Part shown: one piece after another, positions 9,714 to 21,127 of the stretch | Numbering within the stretch: the stretch's first letter is position 1 | Layout: every line of letters begins with the position of its first letter | Assembly (NCBI GenBank): GCA_027605045.1 | Contig: JAQFWX010000005.1 | Span: forward strand, 1-64,000 | Direction of reading: 5' to 3' | Length of the DNA: 64,000 nt | Source: Phallus indusiatus | Taxonomy: Eukaryota > Basidiomycota > Agaricomycetes > Phallales > Phallaceae | Position numbers and translations under genes: made by a program | Notes under the pieces: model-generated | What the model saw: only the letters and a program-made list of their open reading frames with translations | Databases searched by the model: none | Told to the model about the DNA's origin: nothing

Positions 9714-12357
9714 TTAAAAACGAGATATGTCCCGGCCAAATATCCCTAGAAAAGAATTGATGTCAACGATAGTTGTTTGGTACTGAAACCAATAAATAAA
9801 AGCTTGCAATTCGTGAACCTATTGTCCATTAGTCTATCTTTTCAATTTGTACTACCGAGGCACTCACCAATATACAGGTACTAGTATTCTGTTGTGAACA
9901 ATTGCAAGGTCGACATCTGCGTCAGTATCCATACCCAGACTTTGTTATTTGAACTCAACTTGTTACGCCAACTCAATGTCATGGAAAAGTACGCCGACCG
10001 CCACAACAACCAAGCGACTCGACTATAAGTTCATTTAAGGAAATGTTTTTAAACTCATTAGCCATTCCAAGGTAACCTACCCGAATTCTTTGGTTTTGAA
10101 GCCGCCTTTCGCTTTGGAACGATCATATACGGCTCGCCTGTAACGAAGCTTTAATTCTCTCTTCTCTGAGAAGAACGCAAACCTACCAATCTCCAAGATA
10201 CGCCATCACACCTAAATTTCTAAACGCAAAAGGTTTTCCGAGGGACGGCCATGCTTTCCAATTGTGTTAAGCTGTTTAGCTACATACTTCGCTTCCTGAT
10301 ATGCAACTACAAAATACACATTATTATTACTTCGCAAAGAAAAAAACAATCATAAGGCGACTAGCTCACCTTGCGCTGTAGCAGGCAGCCGCTCTTTTGT
10401 ACAGACAGCCGCGTCACCTATGGCCCAGATGTCGCTCAACGTCTGACCATCGTCCGCACGAATCACGTTCAATTGCTCGTTCACAAGCAAACTAATATGT
10501 CATAACATTATTTCAGCAACCGTGAAATCAATAGCGGTAAAACTGACCCTCCTGTCTTTTCGTCCTTGGCTAATTCCTTTATAGATTTGATTAAAGGATT
10601 AGAAGCTAAACCGGTGCTCCAGACGAGTAAACCGAACGGAACTACGGTGCGAATTTGAGAACGATACGCTTGAGAGAAAAACAAGCTTCTAACCTTCCCC
10701 CTCCTCTTTCACGATCATACTCCCCTTCAAAAAACAATTACCCTTTGAAAAATGAGCAACGACGGTCCGAATTGGCTCACTTTATTGACTTGCTGAACAT
10801 GATGTTGAGCTTTGATCGTAATTCCATTCCGTTTGAAGCGATCCGTAGCATACCTATTGGAACACTTTCAAAAGGAGAATTCATTCTCTCATCCCAGACG
10901 ACTCACTTTATGAGTTCCTCATCAAAGTTCCCCAAGATTTGAGGAGCAACATCGTAGAGGGTGATTCTCGCCATAGGAGTCAGGTGGGGAAACGCTCTTT
11001 GCAAATCGGTTGCCAATAAATCATGCAATTCTGCAGCAAATTCCACCCCTAATAAATTTATCGTTACGGCGAATGAAGATCTGATAAGTGCTTGGGTACC
11101 GTTGGTCCCCGCCGACAATGCAAAAGTGCAACAATTTTTTCTTTCCATGTCAGACATGATGGGAGATTCGCTTCTCCGAATACTAACACACAAACCCCAG
11201 TGAGTTCAATAATTCTGAAGTTGTTTAATACTCACATTCCAAAATTCGTGTCCGGATAGCCCGAGCATCCCGTATATCTTTCAAAAACTGCGCATTCTCT
11301 TTTACACCAGGAATCCCAAAGGCTTTTTCGAACCATACAAAAAGAATCATGAGCCTTTTACATCACAAGAACGTTTATACCGCTTACTTTGAGCGTACGC
11401 TCCAACGGCAATAACAAGTCGGTCATAATTCAAAGTGAACTTGGGCCCTACGATTTCATGCCCTCGATCATCTTTCATACCAGCCGGTTCTGTTCCTCCT
11501 TTTTTGTTCTCATGCAGACTGAGCGATGTAGATGGTGTCTAACCGAAAAGAGCTCAATTCAGATATACTTATTTTGTGCTGTTCCACACGACGCACGTAC
11601 ACATATGAGCTCCTTTTTTTGAAAGTCTACGATGGAAATCCTGTCAGCCTTTTCCGCTCAAACAATAGCAAAAGAACGCAATGTACTGATTTCATCACAC
11701 CAAGCCAAATAGCTATGCTGTAATATTCATTTAGCTCATAGCTTTTAGCACACAGAGTCACATTACATACAGCTTCCGGTGCGAATGCCCGAACCTTAAA
11801 TGAAATGTTTGTGTCAAACGAAAGTAAGGCACAGGGTGACTTTCACGAAACTCACTGGCTCCAGGGCTGTACGATATTCTAACGTTCCGACCGCACAACT
11901 TGCCAACAATGGCGTAAAAGCAAAATAGGTATTCGCGGACACCATCGTGACTATACATCGGAAATTCCATCAGAAATAGAAAAGCACAGAGTTATGAACG
12001 GAACGAACCATCTACCCAAAAGGTCCATAAAAAATGTTTCAAAATATAGAGTCAGCTCCCGGTCCTTGATATGATACTTTTTTATGGAAAATTACCCCAT
12101 CTCCTTTTGTCAACTTTCCTTAACACTTCATAACCACCTGAATATTGAACACGTTTCACACGACATGATTCAAAACTATGATGCGTCATAACTCACTTAC
12201 CCCATCCACTACCCAAAATCACCAAACGAGGTTTTGCTCGGGAAGCTGACGCACTGAACAATCGAACACCAGCACCGCCAGTGGTAGAACGACCGGGTCC
12301 GGAGGCACTGCTGAAGTTCAGAAACGACGTTAGTCTTTGTGAGTTGAGAAGAGGCAT
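9714..12357 (-). CDS. type II (alternative, rotenone-insensitive) NADH:ubiquinone oxidoreductase, mitochondrial; apparent frameshifts
   Basis: This family oxidises NADH and reduces ubiquinone without pumping protons, as a peripheral inner-membrane flavoprotein. Exons run from MPLLNSQRLTSFLNFSSAS (ATG 12355-12357), a Ser/Arg-rich mitochondrial presequence, to RLVILGSGWG (FAD Rossmann motif). Then come TYFAFTPLLASCAVGTLEYR, YDRLVIAVGAYAQ, FGIPGVKENAQFLKDIRDAR, GVEFAAELHDLL (NADH domain), VPFGLLVWSTGLASNP, IWAIGDAAVCTKE and VAYQEAKYVAKQLN. It ends FGRDISRF with TAA at 9714. Order and C-terminus fit NDE/NDI proteins of about 570 residues. In the second nucleotide-binding site (11040-11165) the sequence needs several single-base additions in C, T and G runs to read GGGPTG, and one more near 10235 (an A run) to reach the C-terminus. 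It is either a decaying gene or one with consensus errors. Confidence 0.82.
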
Positions 12358-12721
12358 ATTTTATCATGCAACAAAACCGGATAATCACTTTATAACCCTT
12401 GGTATATGAGGTCATCACCCGTTGTGGGACGGACGATAACGGAAGAAAAACAATTCTCACTTGTTCGGAAGCATTCCGGTCGGTGTCGAAGTGCAATTGC
12501 CTGGCACTGGCATGAGCGTCATGAAAATTTCAACGTGGGCATGATCACAAAAGGTTATGATGATCATTATATGTATGTATGTATGAAAAGACTTTTTTCG
12601 TGTCAATTTCCAGTAATACTTTCCCAATACAATGTGCTTTATATATCCGTCATTTTGCTTCGAGTGTCAAATCTAGGAAGTGAGTATCCCAAAGCCAGCT
12701 GCCATAAAGTTTCGTTTCGAA
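12358..12721. other. intergenic
   Basis: Lies between two minus-strand genes and should hold the promoter of the NADH dehydrogenase. It contains a tatgtatgtatg microsatellite-like stretch near 12570. Nothing else is recognised. Confidence 0.5.
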
Positions 12722-14340
12722 TTAAACTGGCTGCTGCTTTGCCAATTCTGTTTTGCTATTAGATAATGCTCTTGATGCCCATTCGACGAAAAAGCCCGGG
12801 CTAGAATTGATAAACTTCTCAGTATCAACGACTTCTAATTTCCTTGGCCCACTGTAATGAACGCGTTTGATCTCATCCCCAGGAAGTTCCATGTCGAGAA
12901 TTTGAATTCTGCGGAACCCCTGGGCGTTACCACTTGATTGAACACGTCCTTCAAAGGCGTACGTCGAAAAGAGTTATGATCTAAAGTATTTTTATATCCT
13001 TGGGATGCTTCGTTTGGCTTTAGGATTTCCGCCATGTGATGTCGACGGTACTATGATGGTACTAGATGTATACATAGGCCAGTTCGTGCAGAATGATGGA
13101 CGGTCCAAGCACCGAAATCATCTTGTCAATCGCTAGAACCATTGATATTAAAGGAATGGGATAACGGTGTGTATCACCTGTTTGACGAAACCTCGATAAT
13201 TTACGTGGCCTATGAAGTCCTCGCGTCCATCTCTTTCGGGTGCACCTAAATACGCCAGCGCGAGCAGAATACGATATAGGCATAGATGAAAGACGTCCAT
13301 CCACGGCCCACCCCAAGGGTATAGAGCTCTCTACTCCCTGAACAAGAAACGGTATTTCGTTCCTCGACTTAGGAGGCCCTTACGAACACCCCCCGCGGTG
13401 TTAGCATAGTATGACCCTATATCTGCGGAAGTGTTGGAATGGGGTCCAATGAGTCCATTGTTGAACAGTTGATTGTACTGAAATATCGAAAACGAATTGG
13501 TAGGAACTATGACTCGGATGGGTAAACCAGTCCAGTGGGGAAACGCGTCAATGGGTTGATGGAGTGCCTGACAGTTCCGTAAAATCGTGGAACAAATATC
13601 ATGTCATAAATGCATATTTCTGGTTTTTAGTAGGCTTTAAGTCCAACATGGCATAGTGGCAAGGCTGTTAGAGTTAACATGGAGTGATCTTGCGGAGTTG
13701 ATGATGCTGTGTACATGATTTTGACCCGAATAAAACTCCGTCATACATATGATATCCATCATGATCATATTATGGTCTAAGCCGGGATTGACTACTTTCG
13801 AAGAATCTGGATCCAAGTCTGCATTTGCATCTATCAGAAACACCATTTATCCTATGCAGCCTTGCGCCGTTTATCCAGGCCAAATGAGACGCGTTCGTTC
13901 GTCGCGGTAGTGCCGCTGGGCTGAAGTGCGATCGATAGGTACCATGATGCCTCGGCTTTGGAACTTATTTTATCCAAAGAAAAAAATGAGAAACGTGTTC
14001 ATAATATTTTGCCAAAATCATACTCGCTGTCTTACCGCTTTACGCGTTATCGCAAACCAGGCAAGCGAGTTATTTTTCTCCCTTTCGCCAGCCATATGTC
14101 ACCCTAACGTCCATCTATATCAACAGCCCAACTCTCCCACTTGCCAATCAAATCCATTGTTTTATCAACTGCAGTAGACCAGCAAATTACTTCGGTGAAA
14201 GCTTTAGGCACAGATGCAGTGCCCATGTCACCCCTTAGGAACCTTTTTGTATGCAGCCAACGGGTTTGTCCGGCACCGGATCGTGCCACTACCGGGAAGT
14301 CTTTGAGGCCTGAGGAATGGTTGTCCCTCAGAGGATGCGC
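12722..14340 (-). pseudogene. unrecognised coding stretch with broken frames
   Basis: Minus-strand segments look protein-coding but sit in different frames. From the N-terminal side they include WLHTKRFLRGDMGTASVPKA and CWSTAVDKTMDLIGKWES (near 14200), NMIMMDIICMTEFYSG (near 13750), TGLPIRVIVPTNSFSIFQ and NTAGGVRKGLLSRGTKYRF (13380-13560), PLGWAVDGRLSSMPISY (near 13300), FIGHVNYRGFVKQ (near 13190), then MELPGDEIKRVHYSGPRKL and SSPGFFVEWASRALS (12770-12900), ending at TAA 12722. I do not recognise the family. One-base shifts between neighbouring segments, as in the adjacent dehydrogenase, suggest a single gene of 400-500 residues with indels. The start is not determined. Confidence 0.4.
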
Positions 14341-15366
14341 TCGACGAACGAGTCAAGGAGAGACCCTGGTGATATGGCTCTTTTTGTTTTCTTGATGTTT
14401 CAATGGCATACGCCGGTTTCTCACCAACTTCGTAAGATCAGTCCGCCATCAGCATCCGAATTGATCGATAATATACCGTTTACGTAGTACATAGGGCAAT
14501 CGAATTGTTGGACACTAAACACTTTGATTTAGTTTTTGTTCTATACCTAACTCGAGGAGCAAGACCTGTGAAAACTGGGAGCAGGCGGTCTCACAGTCCC
14601 AAATTATTTCGAAGCTTTTGGGCGTTCTCTAGACGACCGCGACGTTATTCGGATGGGTACCTTTCTGAAAGAAGCAAGATTTACAACAACCGAGTTCAGG
14701 CGTTGCCGACTGCGATCGATCAATGGAGTCGTTTTTCATGACATTTTATAAGTGGAATCGTCAGCCAAAGCGAGCCATGGCAGAACTGACCATGTGGTCT
14801 GAGGTTTTAACGAAACGGCGTAGTATAGCACTGTTCGCGACATTGATGGTAATATATGTTGTAACAATCAGATCAAAGCTTCTGGGTGGGTGGATAAACG
14901 TGAGTCGTTATGGACACAATCACTAGCGAATGCAAGTCCGTGCCGACGAACTGAGATTTAGTCTGCCATTTTGGGAATAGCCGGGGGGGAATCTGTGACT
15001 CACGTGACGCAAGCGTGACGAATGAATTAAAATGACGGGATGATGGGAATGACGGGTATTGACGGGAAATCGTGCAGTGTAAGTCGTTTAACCCTGCATT
15101 ACTATGACTCCAAAACGCGGCATCGCCCCATTGTAATTCCTGAAAGTATCATAGAAATAAATATATAAGATCATTTTTAAGCGGTGTGCCACTTCTCTTT
15201 TAACATAGCTTTTGCTTAATTAATACAATTTACGTAATCTAGAGTTAATTAGTAACCGAAGGATGCCACTTGATTTCTGTCCGTACAGCCGTGACTGGAG
15301 CCTGTTGATGGAATTGATCAACTACGTTACCCTCGTAGTTCTTGCATTCCACCTCTATGTCCTTCC
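14341..15366. other. intergenic, possible 5' part of the unrecognised gene
   Basis: Weak minus-strand open stretches occur at 14560-14750 but no convincing exon chain. Short gacggg repeats lie at 15030-15070. The region 15100-15366 should hold the promoter of the large plus-strand gene. Confidence 0.4.
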
Positions 15367-18300
15367 ATGTCCTCCTTCCTCAAGAATTTTATTATACGAA
15401 AGACTCCTCAATCTCAATACCCAACATCTCAGCCTCAGCCATTGAAAGAACCGAGTACTAGATCAGACCCCTCTCCGTCAATCGTTGCTCGAGACCCAAA
15501 CGGAACTACAAGAACATTCGTTCCCCAACAGACCCGTTTCCATACATTACTCACGTTCCATGGCCCCCTACTAATAAACAAACGCCTCCAAAGCCCGTTC
15601 CCACCAATCCACAAACGCAATCTCGTCCTAGTTTGGGCTCGGTGACAATACCTACCTCACCACCCATTTTTCCAGCTCAAGAGCAAAACACACATCTAAA
15701 TGAACACAAGACACCTGCCATTGATTCACAACCTTCTGTTGTACGAAATCATCCGGAGATTCTCCTCCCTGCACGCCCATCCGTCGTCGCGTCTCCGGCA
15801 CCAGTTCCTCATTTAATCGACATTCCGATCGACTCCGGTCCCGCTTTCGATGATGACATATTTCGTCGCAAAAGTGACCCAGACAGCAGTAAAAACACTT
15901 CTAACCCTCGAACGTCCAACCAGCGTGGTACGTCTCAGCAACAGTCTTCAATTGTTCCCGAGGACAAGGCATGTCACCCCTTCGACTTTTCGAGTAGTAT
16001 TATATTTATAGAAATTTTTCATTACTAGTTGTCAAATCAACAGGTGATTACGATCCCGATTGGCCCACTATACAGGGGTCAACGTACGTCCTCTCCTTCT
16101 ATGTATAGCGAATCATCCTCTACGTATAGTTACGTCTCGGCCCCCGAGTTGGAGTACGGATATGACGACCCATACCGCCTGTCTAGCCCAAAAAGCCACC
16201 GACTGACAAGAAAGGACTCTACGACGTTACCTCAGGATTTGATCTGGCACCTTTTCCATGGCGGCAACCCTCGCAACCGAGATGACGATGATGACAGAAG
16301 AAGTCGGCATAGCTCAGTTGGAAAGCGCAGCGTGAAATCACGGAGGAACTCAGATGGAGGAGCGAGTATACATACAGCCCGTCGATCTACCAAATCCAAC
16401 TCCAGAACAGATACATATGACAGCATCCGTGCTCTCCTCGAAAAGTCGATCTATTAAATCGAAACATCCAAGGATGTCCAGTACCTCGGTGTCTAGTTCA
16501 CATATATCATCCGCGGTCTCTCCTACTCCAACTACGCTTGTTTATGGTCCTCGAGCGAGCGTTTTCCCATCGCCCAACGAGCCAATGCCTACTCACGCCC
16601 TCCAGAATATTCAAGCATACAAAGAGAACGCAATTCTCACTCCAAATTCCAAACTTCAGTTCTGGGACAATAGATCTACTTCGCAAGGGACAGACAAGAA
16701 ACATCTGAGTTCTTCTCGTAATTCGGGTGCTGATAATCCTCGTAACTCGAGTACACAGCCGCTTGCGTCTGCTTTGGAGAAAAATCAAAATCGTGCCAGT
16801 TTTATGGATTATTTAGATTCACCGTCGGACATGGTTACGTTGCCTGAAGTCTTAGTGGGGTACAACTCAACTCGAAACCAGAGAGGAAGTTTGACTCATG
16901 CTTATGCTAACGCGAGCCAGCCTTCGAATCTTCCAACTCCAGTGAGAAAAGAAGCTCCTTTACCCCCTATGCCCGAACCTCCTCCACTTCCTACCAAAAC
17001 GAGGTCCCGTAACGACCTTAGTGAGTCTAACGTGGCTACGGCGACGACAAATCAGATCGGCCAACAGAATCAGAGTTCTTCTCCACCTGTTCTTCCTTTT
17101 CCAATAACGCACGACAAGTCGCAATTGGATTTTTTGTATCCGGAGATACCGACATCAGACAAATCTAGGATCAAAAGAACAAAGTCTAGTCAGCCGTCTT
17201 CGATAACGACTTCGACACCGGTTCGTCCGCCTCCGAGTCCTTCAAGACCTTTACCTTCCCGTCCTCCTCCTGCTGTTCCGACGGATGATATTCCAGTGGC
17301 CGGACCTTCTAAACCCAAACCTATCGAAACGGCGAGTATCCTAAGCTCTCACTCTCACTCTCGGTCTTCGAGACTTTCAACTGTCGATCAGAAGTCGTGG
17401 AAGACTATTCAGTCTGACAAAACTATCAAACCAATTTCTATTCCTGTATTATCATCGTCATCCAATGATGGAGTAATGAAATCAGGTAAAGAGACATTCA
17501 ATCATTTCAAAGATGCGGTTTCAATACCGTCATCATCTTCTTCGCCGCCATTACCACCACTACCACCACCGCCATTAACGAGCCAAGATAATTTGGACTC
17601 ATCGCCGCGCTCCGAATATTCAACCGAACAGAATCCGATTGAAGAAAAGTCATACACGGTGAATTTTATATCCAAAACTTCTCTCATATCAAATGTATCT
17701 TACATTTTCCAATTCATGAATAGGGGAACCAGAAAATGGACGTCCGTTAAAAAGCAGTAGTGACGCAACCCTTCAAGTTTCGACAACGACGACGAACTCC
17801 CCGTCTACTGTTCAACCACCGCAACAGCTTACGCCGGATATGGCTTCTGCACCGTGTTCGAGTACCTCTCCGTCTTCTTATTCGTCTATGCCAGTCTCGT
17901 CTAGCAATGTAACGAGCGTATGCTCGGGTGATGTACAAGCGACGAGGCAGGATGAAGCTACCGTGGAACAGCGCGAAGATTCGCGTCAGAGTGCGGCTGT
18001 TATATCGCAACCGGAAGATACTCAGGTTACTGTTCGAAATGTGTCGTTGTCGTCTTCTGATGAGACTGAGAAGCAAACTCGCGGGTACGGGTTAAGCGGA
18101 AGGTTAGAGGGTGATGTCGATGAAGAGGAAAAGGTGGAAGTGTTGTCTAGTAAAGACCGTGGTGATGATGATGTTCGGGGAAAGGTGGAGGAGGTGGAAG
18201 TTAAGCGTAGTTCTGAGGAGGAACGGTCACCTGAAGTTACGGTCGAGACTTGGATCAGTGTTAAATCTAAAGTGGACGTCTCCGGGAGTGGTATGTCCTT

Positions 18301-20771
18301 TTATTTTGCGTACTATGATTTTTTTCGTTGCTGATATGTTTTTTGGTTTAGGCGATGATAGGAAGGCGGATACTCGAAGAGCTGATTCATTGGATGAATT
18401 ACCTGAGAAGATCGAGGAAGACAAGCAAGATCAGGATTTGAACTGTGGTACCTCTCCTAATGAACCCAGGAAGAGCATGCGGTTCGATTCCGTGGAATTC
18501 GAGTACGGGGTCTATTGGAAGTCAGCGTCTCAAGAATGGTCATTATATGAACCCATCACATAGTTCGTCCTCGTTTGCGCTTGAGGATGGTAAATCAGCT
18601 GGTCGAAGACAGGCTGTATCGAATGTCCATGTTGATGGGCAGATTACTGGCATGGTGAGACCGTTATTACATGATATTTAATGCAAAAGTTACTTATGTT
18701 TGCGAACTTTAATAGAACCTTCGCCCCGAAATGTATCCTTTACCGCGGTCCATGAGCTCAGTGGAGCTACCTCTACCTTCTGAAGATCAAAAGGGTGTCA
18801 GCGAGTCAAATCGCCTCGTCGATCCACGTACTTCAAGTCCGAACGCATATCGAACACGGCCTTTCTCACCTCACGAATCAATACGTTCTTTCTCTTCGCA
18901 CAATGTTGAGCACAAGACAAACCGCAGTATGGGAGAATTAAGTCAGGCGGCTTCGGGGCTCTCACTTTCGAATCAACAACAACGTCCGCTTTCACGGAAT
19001 AGCTCTACGTTTATAGCTGTTTCTCCGCGCGTTAATCGTTCTTCTGCGCTTCCCACCGTGGAAGGAGTTTCTCCTACACCTGTTTCATCGCAGAGTAACA
19101 AGCCGAACAAAGCTACGTTACCGATTGGAAATAAAACAGGACCGCTTTTGAATGATGCTACGCAAGTTACTCGGACGCGTTCGGGGTGAACCGCACCCGA
19201 GTAAATTTCAACATCGTTCGCAAGGACGGCTTAGTACTATTCAACAATCCCCTATTCATCATGCTCGTCCCTCTGCGCTGCCTTTACGACACGAGAAACC
19301 TATTGGGTCGATGTCGTTCCCTGAGACGCCATACGAGTATACCCCTATGACGACTCCGGGAGTCAATACCATTTCTCCGCCGCATGCTAGAGGTCCGAGT
19401 TCTACTTCCAACAGACAACGGAAGACTTCTCGTTTAGGGAGTGATGTTTCGCTACGTCGTCCGGCTGGACCACGTCCTCCGCGTAATAACGCCTCAAATA
19501 CCAACAATAACAGCAACAGCAACAATTATAACTATATCAATAATAATAGTAACAACAATGCAAGAAATGCGTCGTCCAAGTTCGCGTCTCCCCCGAATAC
19601 GGCACGATCGTTTGATGTCGATTCTGCGTTTGATGGAGGCGTGTTGCCCGATTTCAGACCAAGACCCGTGGAATGGCGTGCCTATACTATGGAAGCTGCG
19701 TTATGGACATTTACGTCTGAGCAGTTACAAGACATAGTCGGACGGGCTATACGACAATCGGCGGTACCGTCTACAGTCCGTTTATTAACGCATAATGCGT
19801 TGGAAGAAATCAAGCCTGAAATTGAGAGGCTTGAGATTTTGCAGCAAGACGTGAGTATACGGTATTGTGCCAATATTACGAGACGGAGGGTTATTCTCAA
19901 GTCGTTGAAACATCATCTTATGGATCCGGATTGGACTAAACGGTCGCAGCTGGTTCAAGAGCTGAATGATACGTCGTACCTTGCCGATCAGTTGACTCGG
20001 GATCTTTTCCATACGATGTATCGGTTGCAACAGCTGTACCGGCTCACGGACGTGCATAATGGAAGTGCGTTGGCTATGGCACTTCGGAAGTTGAATTCGA
20101 GCTTTGTGAAGCAGCTGGACGATACGACACAGTTGACTGAATGTCTTGCGCAATCGGAGGCGGAAAAGGAGGAAGCGTGGGCTACGGCTGAACGATTCGA
20201 GAGAGAGGCCATGGAGCTTCGAGATAAATTGGAGACTATGTCGATAGCGTTGGCGAATCAAGAAGGAAACAGCAGCGAAAGCTCGAGTCGTCGTGCTTCT
20301 GATAGAAAACCCAGCGTGCGGGCTTCAAAAGCCAGCTTCCGTCTGTCGAGAGCTCGGTTTTCGCATGCGTCGTCGAGTAGTAGCAACGCTCACTATCCGT
20401 TCTCATCTCCACCGCCTGTACCCCCGATTCCACGATATTCTCATACAGCGAATTCGAGAATACTATCTCTCAACACCGATATATCATCCTCTGGTATTCT
20501 TTCTGTGCATAGTGGGCAATCGTTTGGATTCTCGCCTACCCCGGAAGCACTTGCACTGGAGAAAGCTCAGAGAGAGCTGTACGATATTCTTGGATTACCT
20601 CCTCGACCACGTAAATCGTTACCTCCTAGGACACGTCCGGTTTCCGAGATTCTTTCTCCTGTAACTGCTGAAGGTGCTCTTAGTCCACTTAAACAAGTTG
20701 ATCATCCGCTACGTCGGAATAATTCTATACCAATATCACCCTATATCATTAGCGAGAATTTCCGCAGTTAA
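15367..20771 (+). CDS. large Ser/Pro-rich protein with helical C-terminal domain, function unknown
   Basis: A chain of plus-strand exons from MSSFLKNFIIRKTPQ (15367) to SPYIISENFRS (TAA 20769-20771) encodes about 1,600 residues. The first two thirds are disordered, with Ser/Thr/Pro and several polyproline runs (16960-17580) that could bind SH3/WW or profilin. An Asn-rich microsatellite occurs at 19490-19560. The only ordered part is at 19650-20240: RPVEWRAYTMEAALWTFTSE, then long helices (IERLEILQQDVSIRYCANIT, SYLADQLTRDLFHTMYRLQQ, ERFEREAMELRDKLETMS) ending in a coiled coil. Clear introns lie at about 17666-17725, 18293-18351 and 18656-18717, and a GC-AG or alternative one at 15969-16043. 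Frame changes near 15525, 16350-16455, 18508 and 19184, mostly at C or G runs, look like one-base indels. It could be a cytoskeletal or polarity scaffold, but no function is assigned. Confidence 0.65.
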
Positions 20772-21127
20772 GGACGGTTCATTTTTGTTTTTTTTATCAA
20801 CATTTTTCTTTTCGTTTTTCCCCTTTTGTTTTCATACATATGCCACTCGTTTTCGTTGTTGTGATATATACATTACCATTACCATTTTCTTCTTCTTGTT
20901 GTTTAACACTTGCATGCAAGAGCCTTGCTTTCTTTCTTTCTTATACTAACTTATTCAAAATGACACATTTAAATGTTCATATATTTGTCATGTAATATCC
21001 TTCATCCGAACATACCAAATTTTTATCTCTTTTTATCCTTTCTTATTTCATAAAATCTCAGGTATAAATACAATGAAATACAACTGTTGTGTGTGTATAG
21101 CGATCTTACAAAACAAATCAGAACGTT
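20772..21127. other. convergent 3' UTR region
   Basis: T-rich tracts follow the plus-strand stop, and the facing UPF3 gene ends at 21128. It holds the 3' ends of two convergent transcripts. No gene is recognised. Confidence 0.55.
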
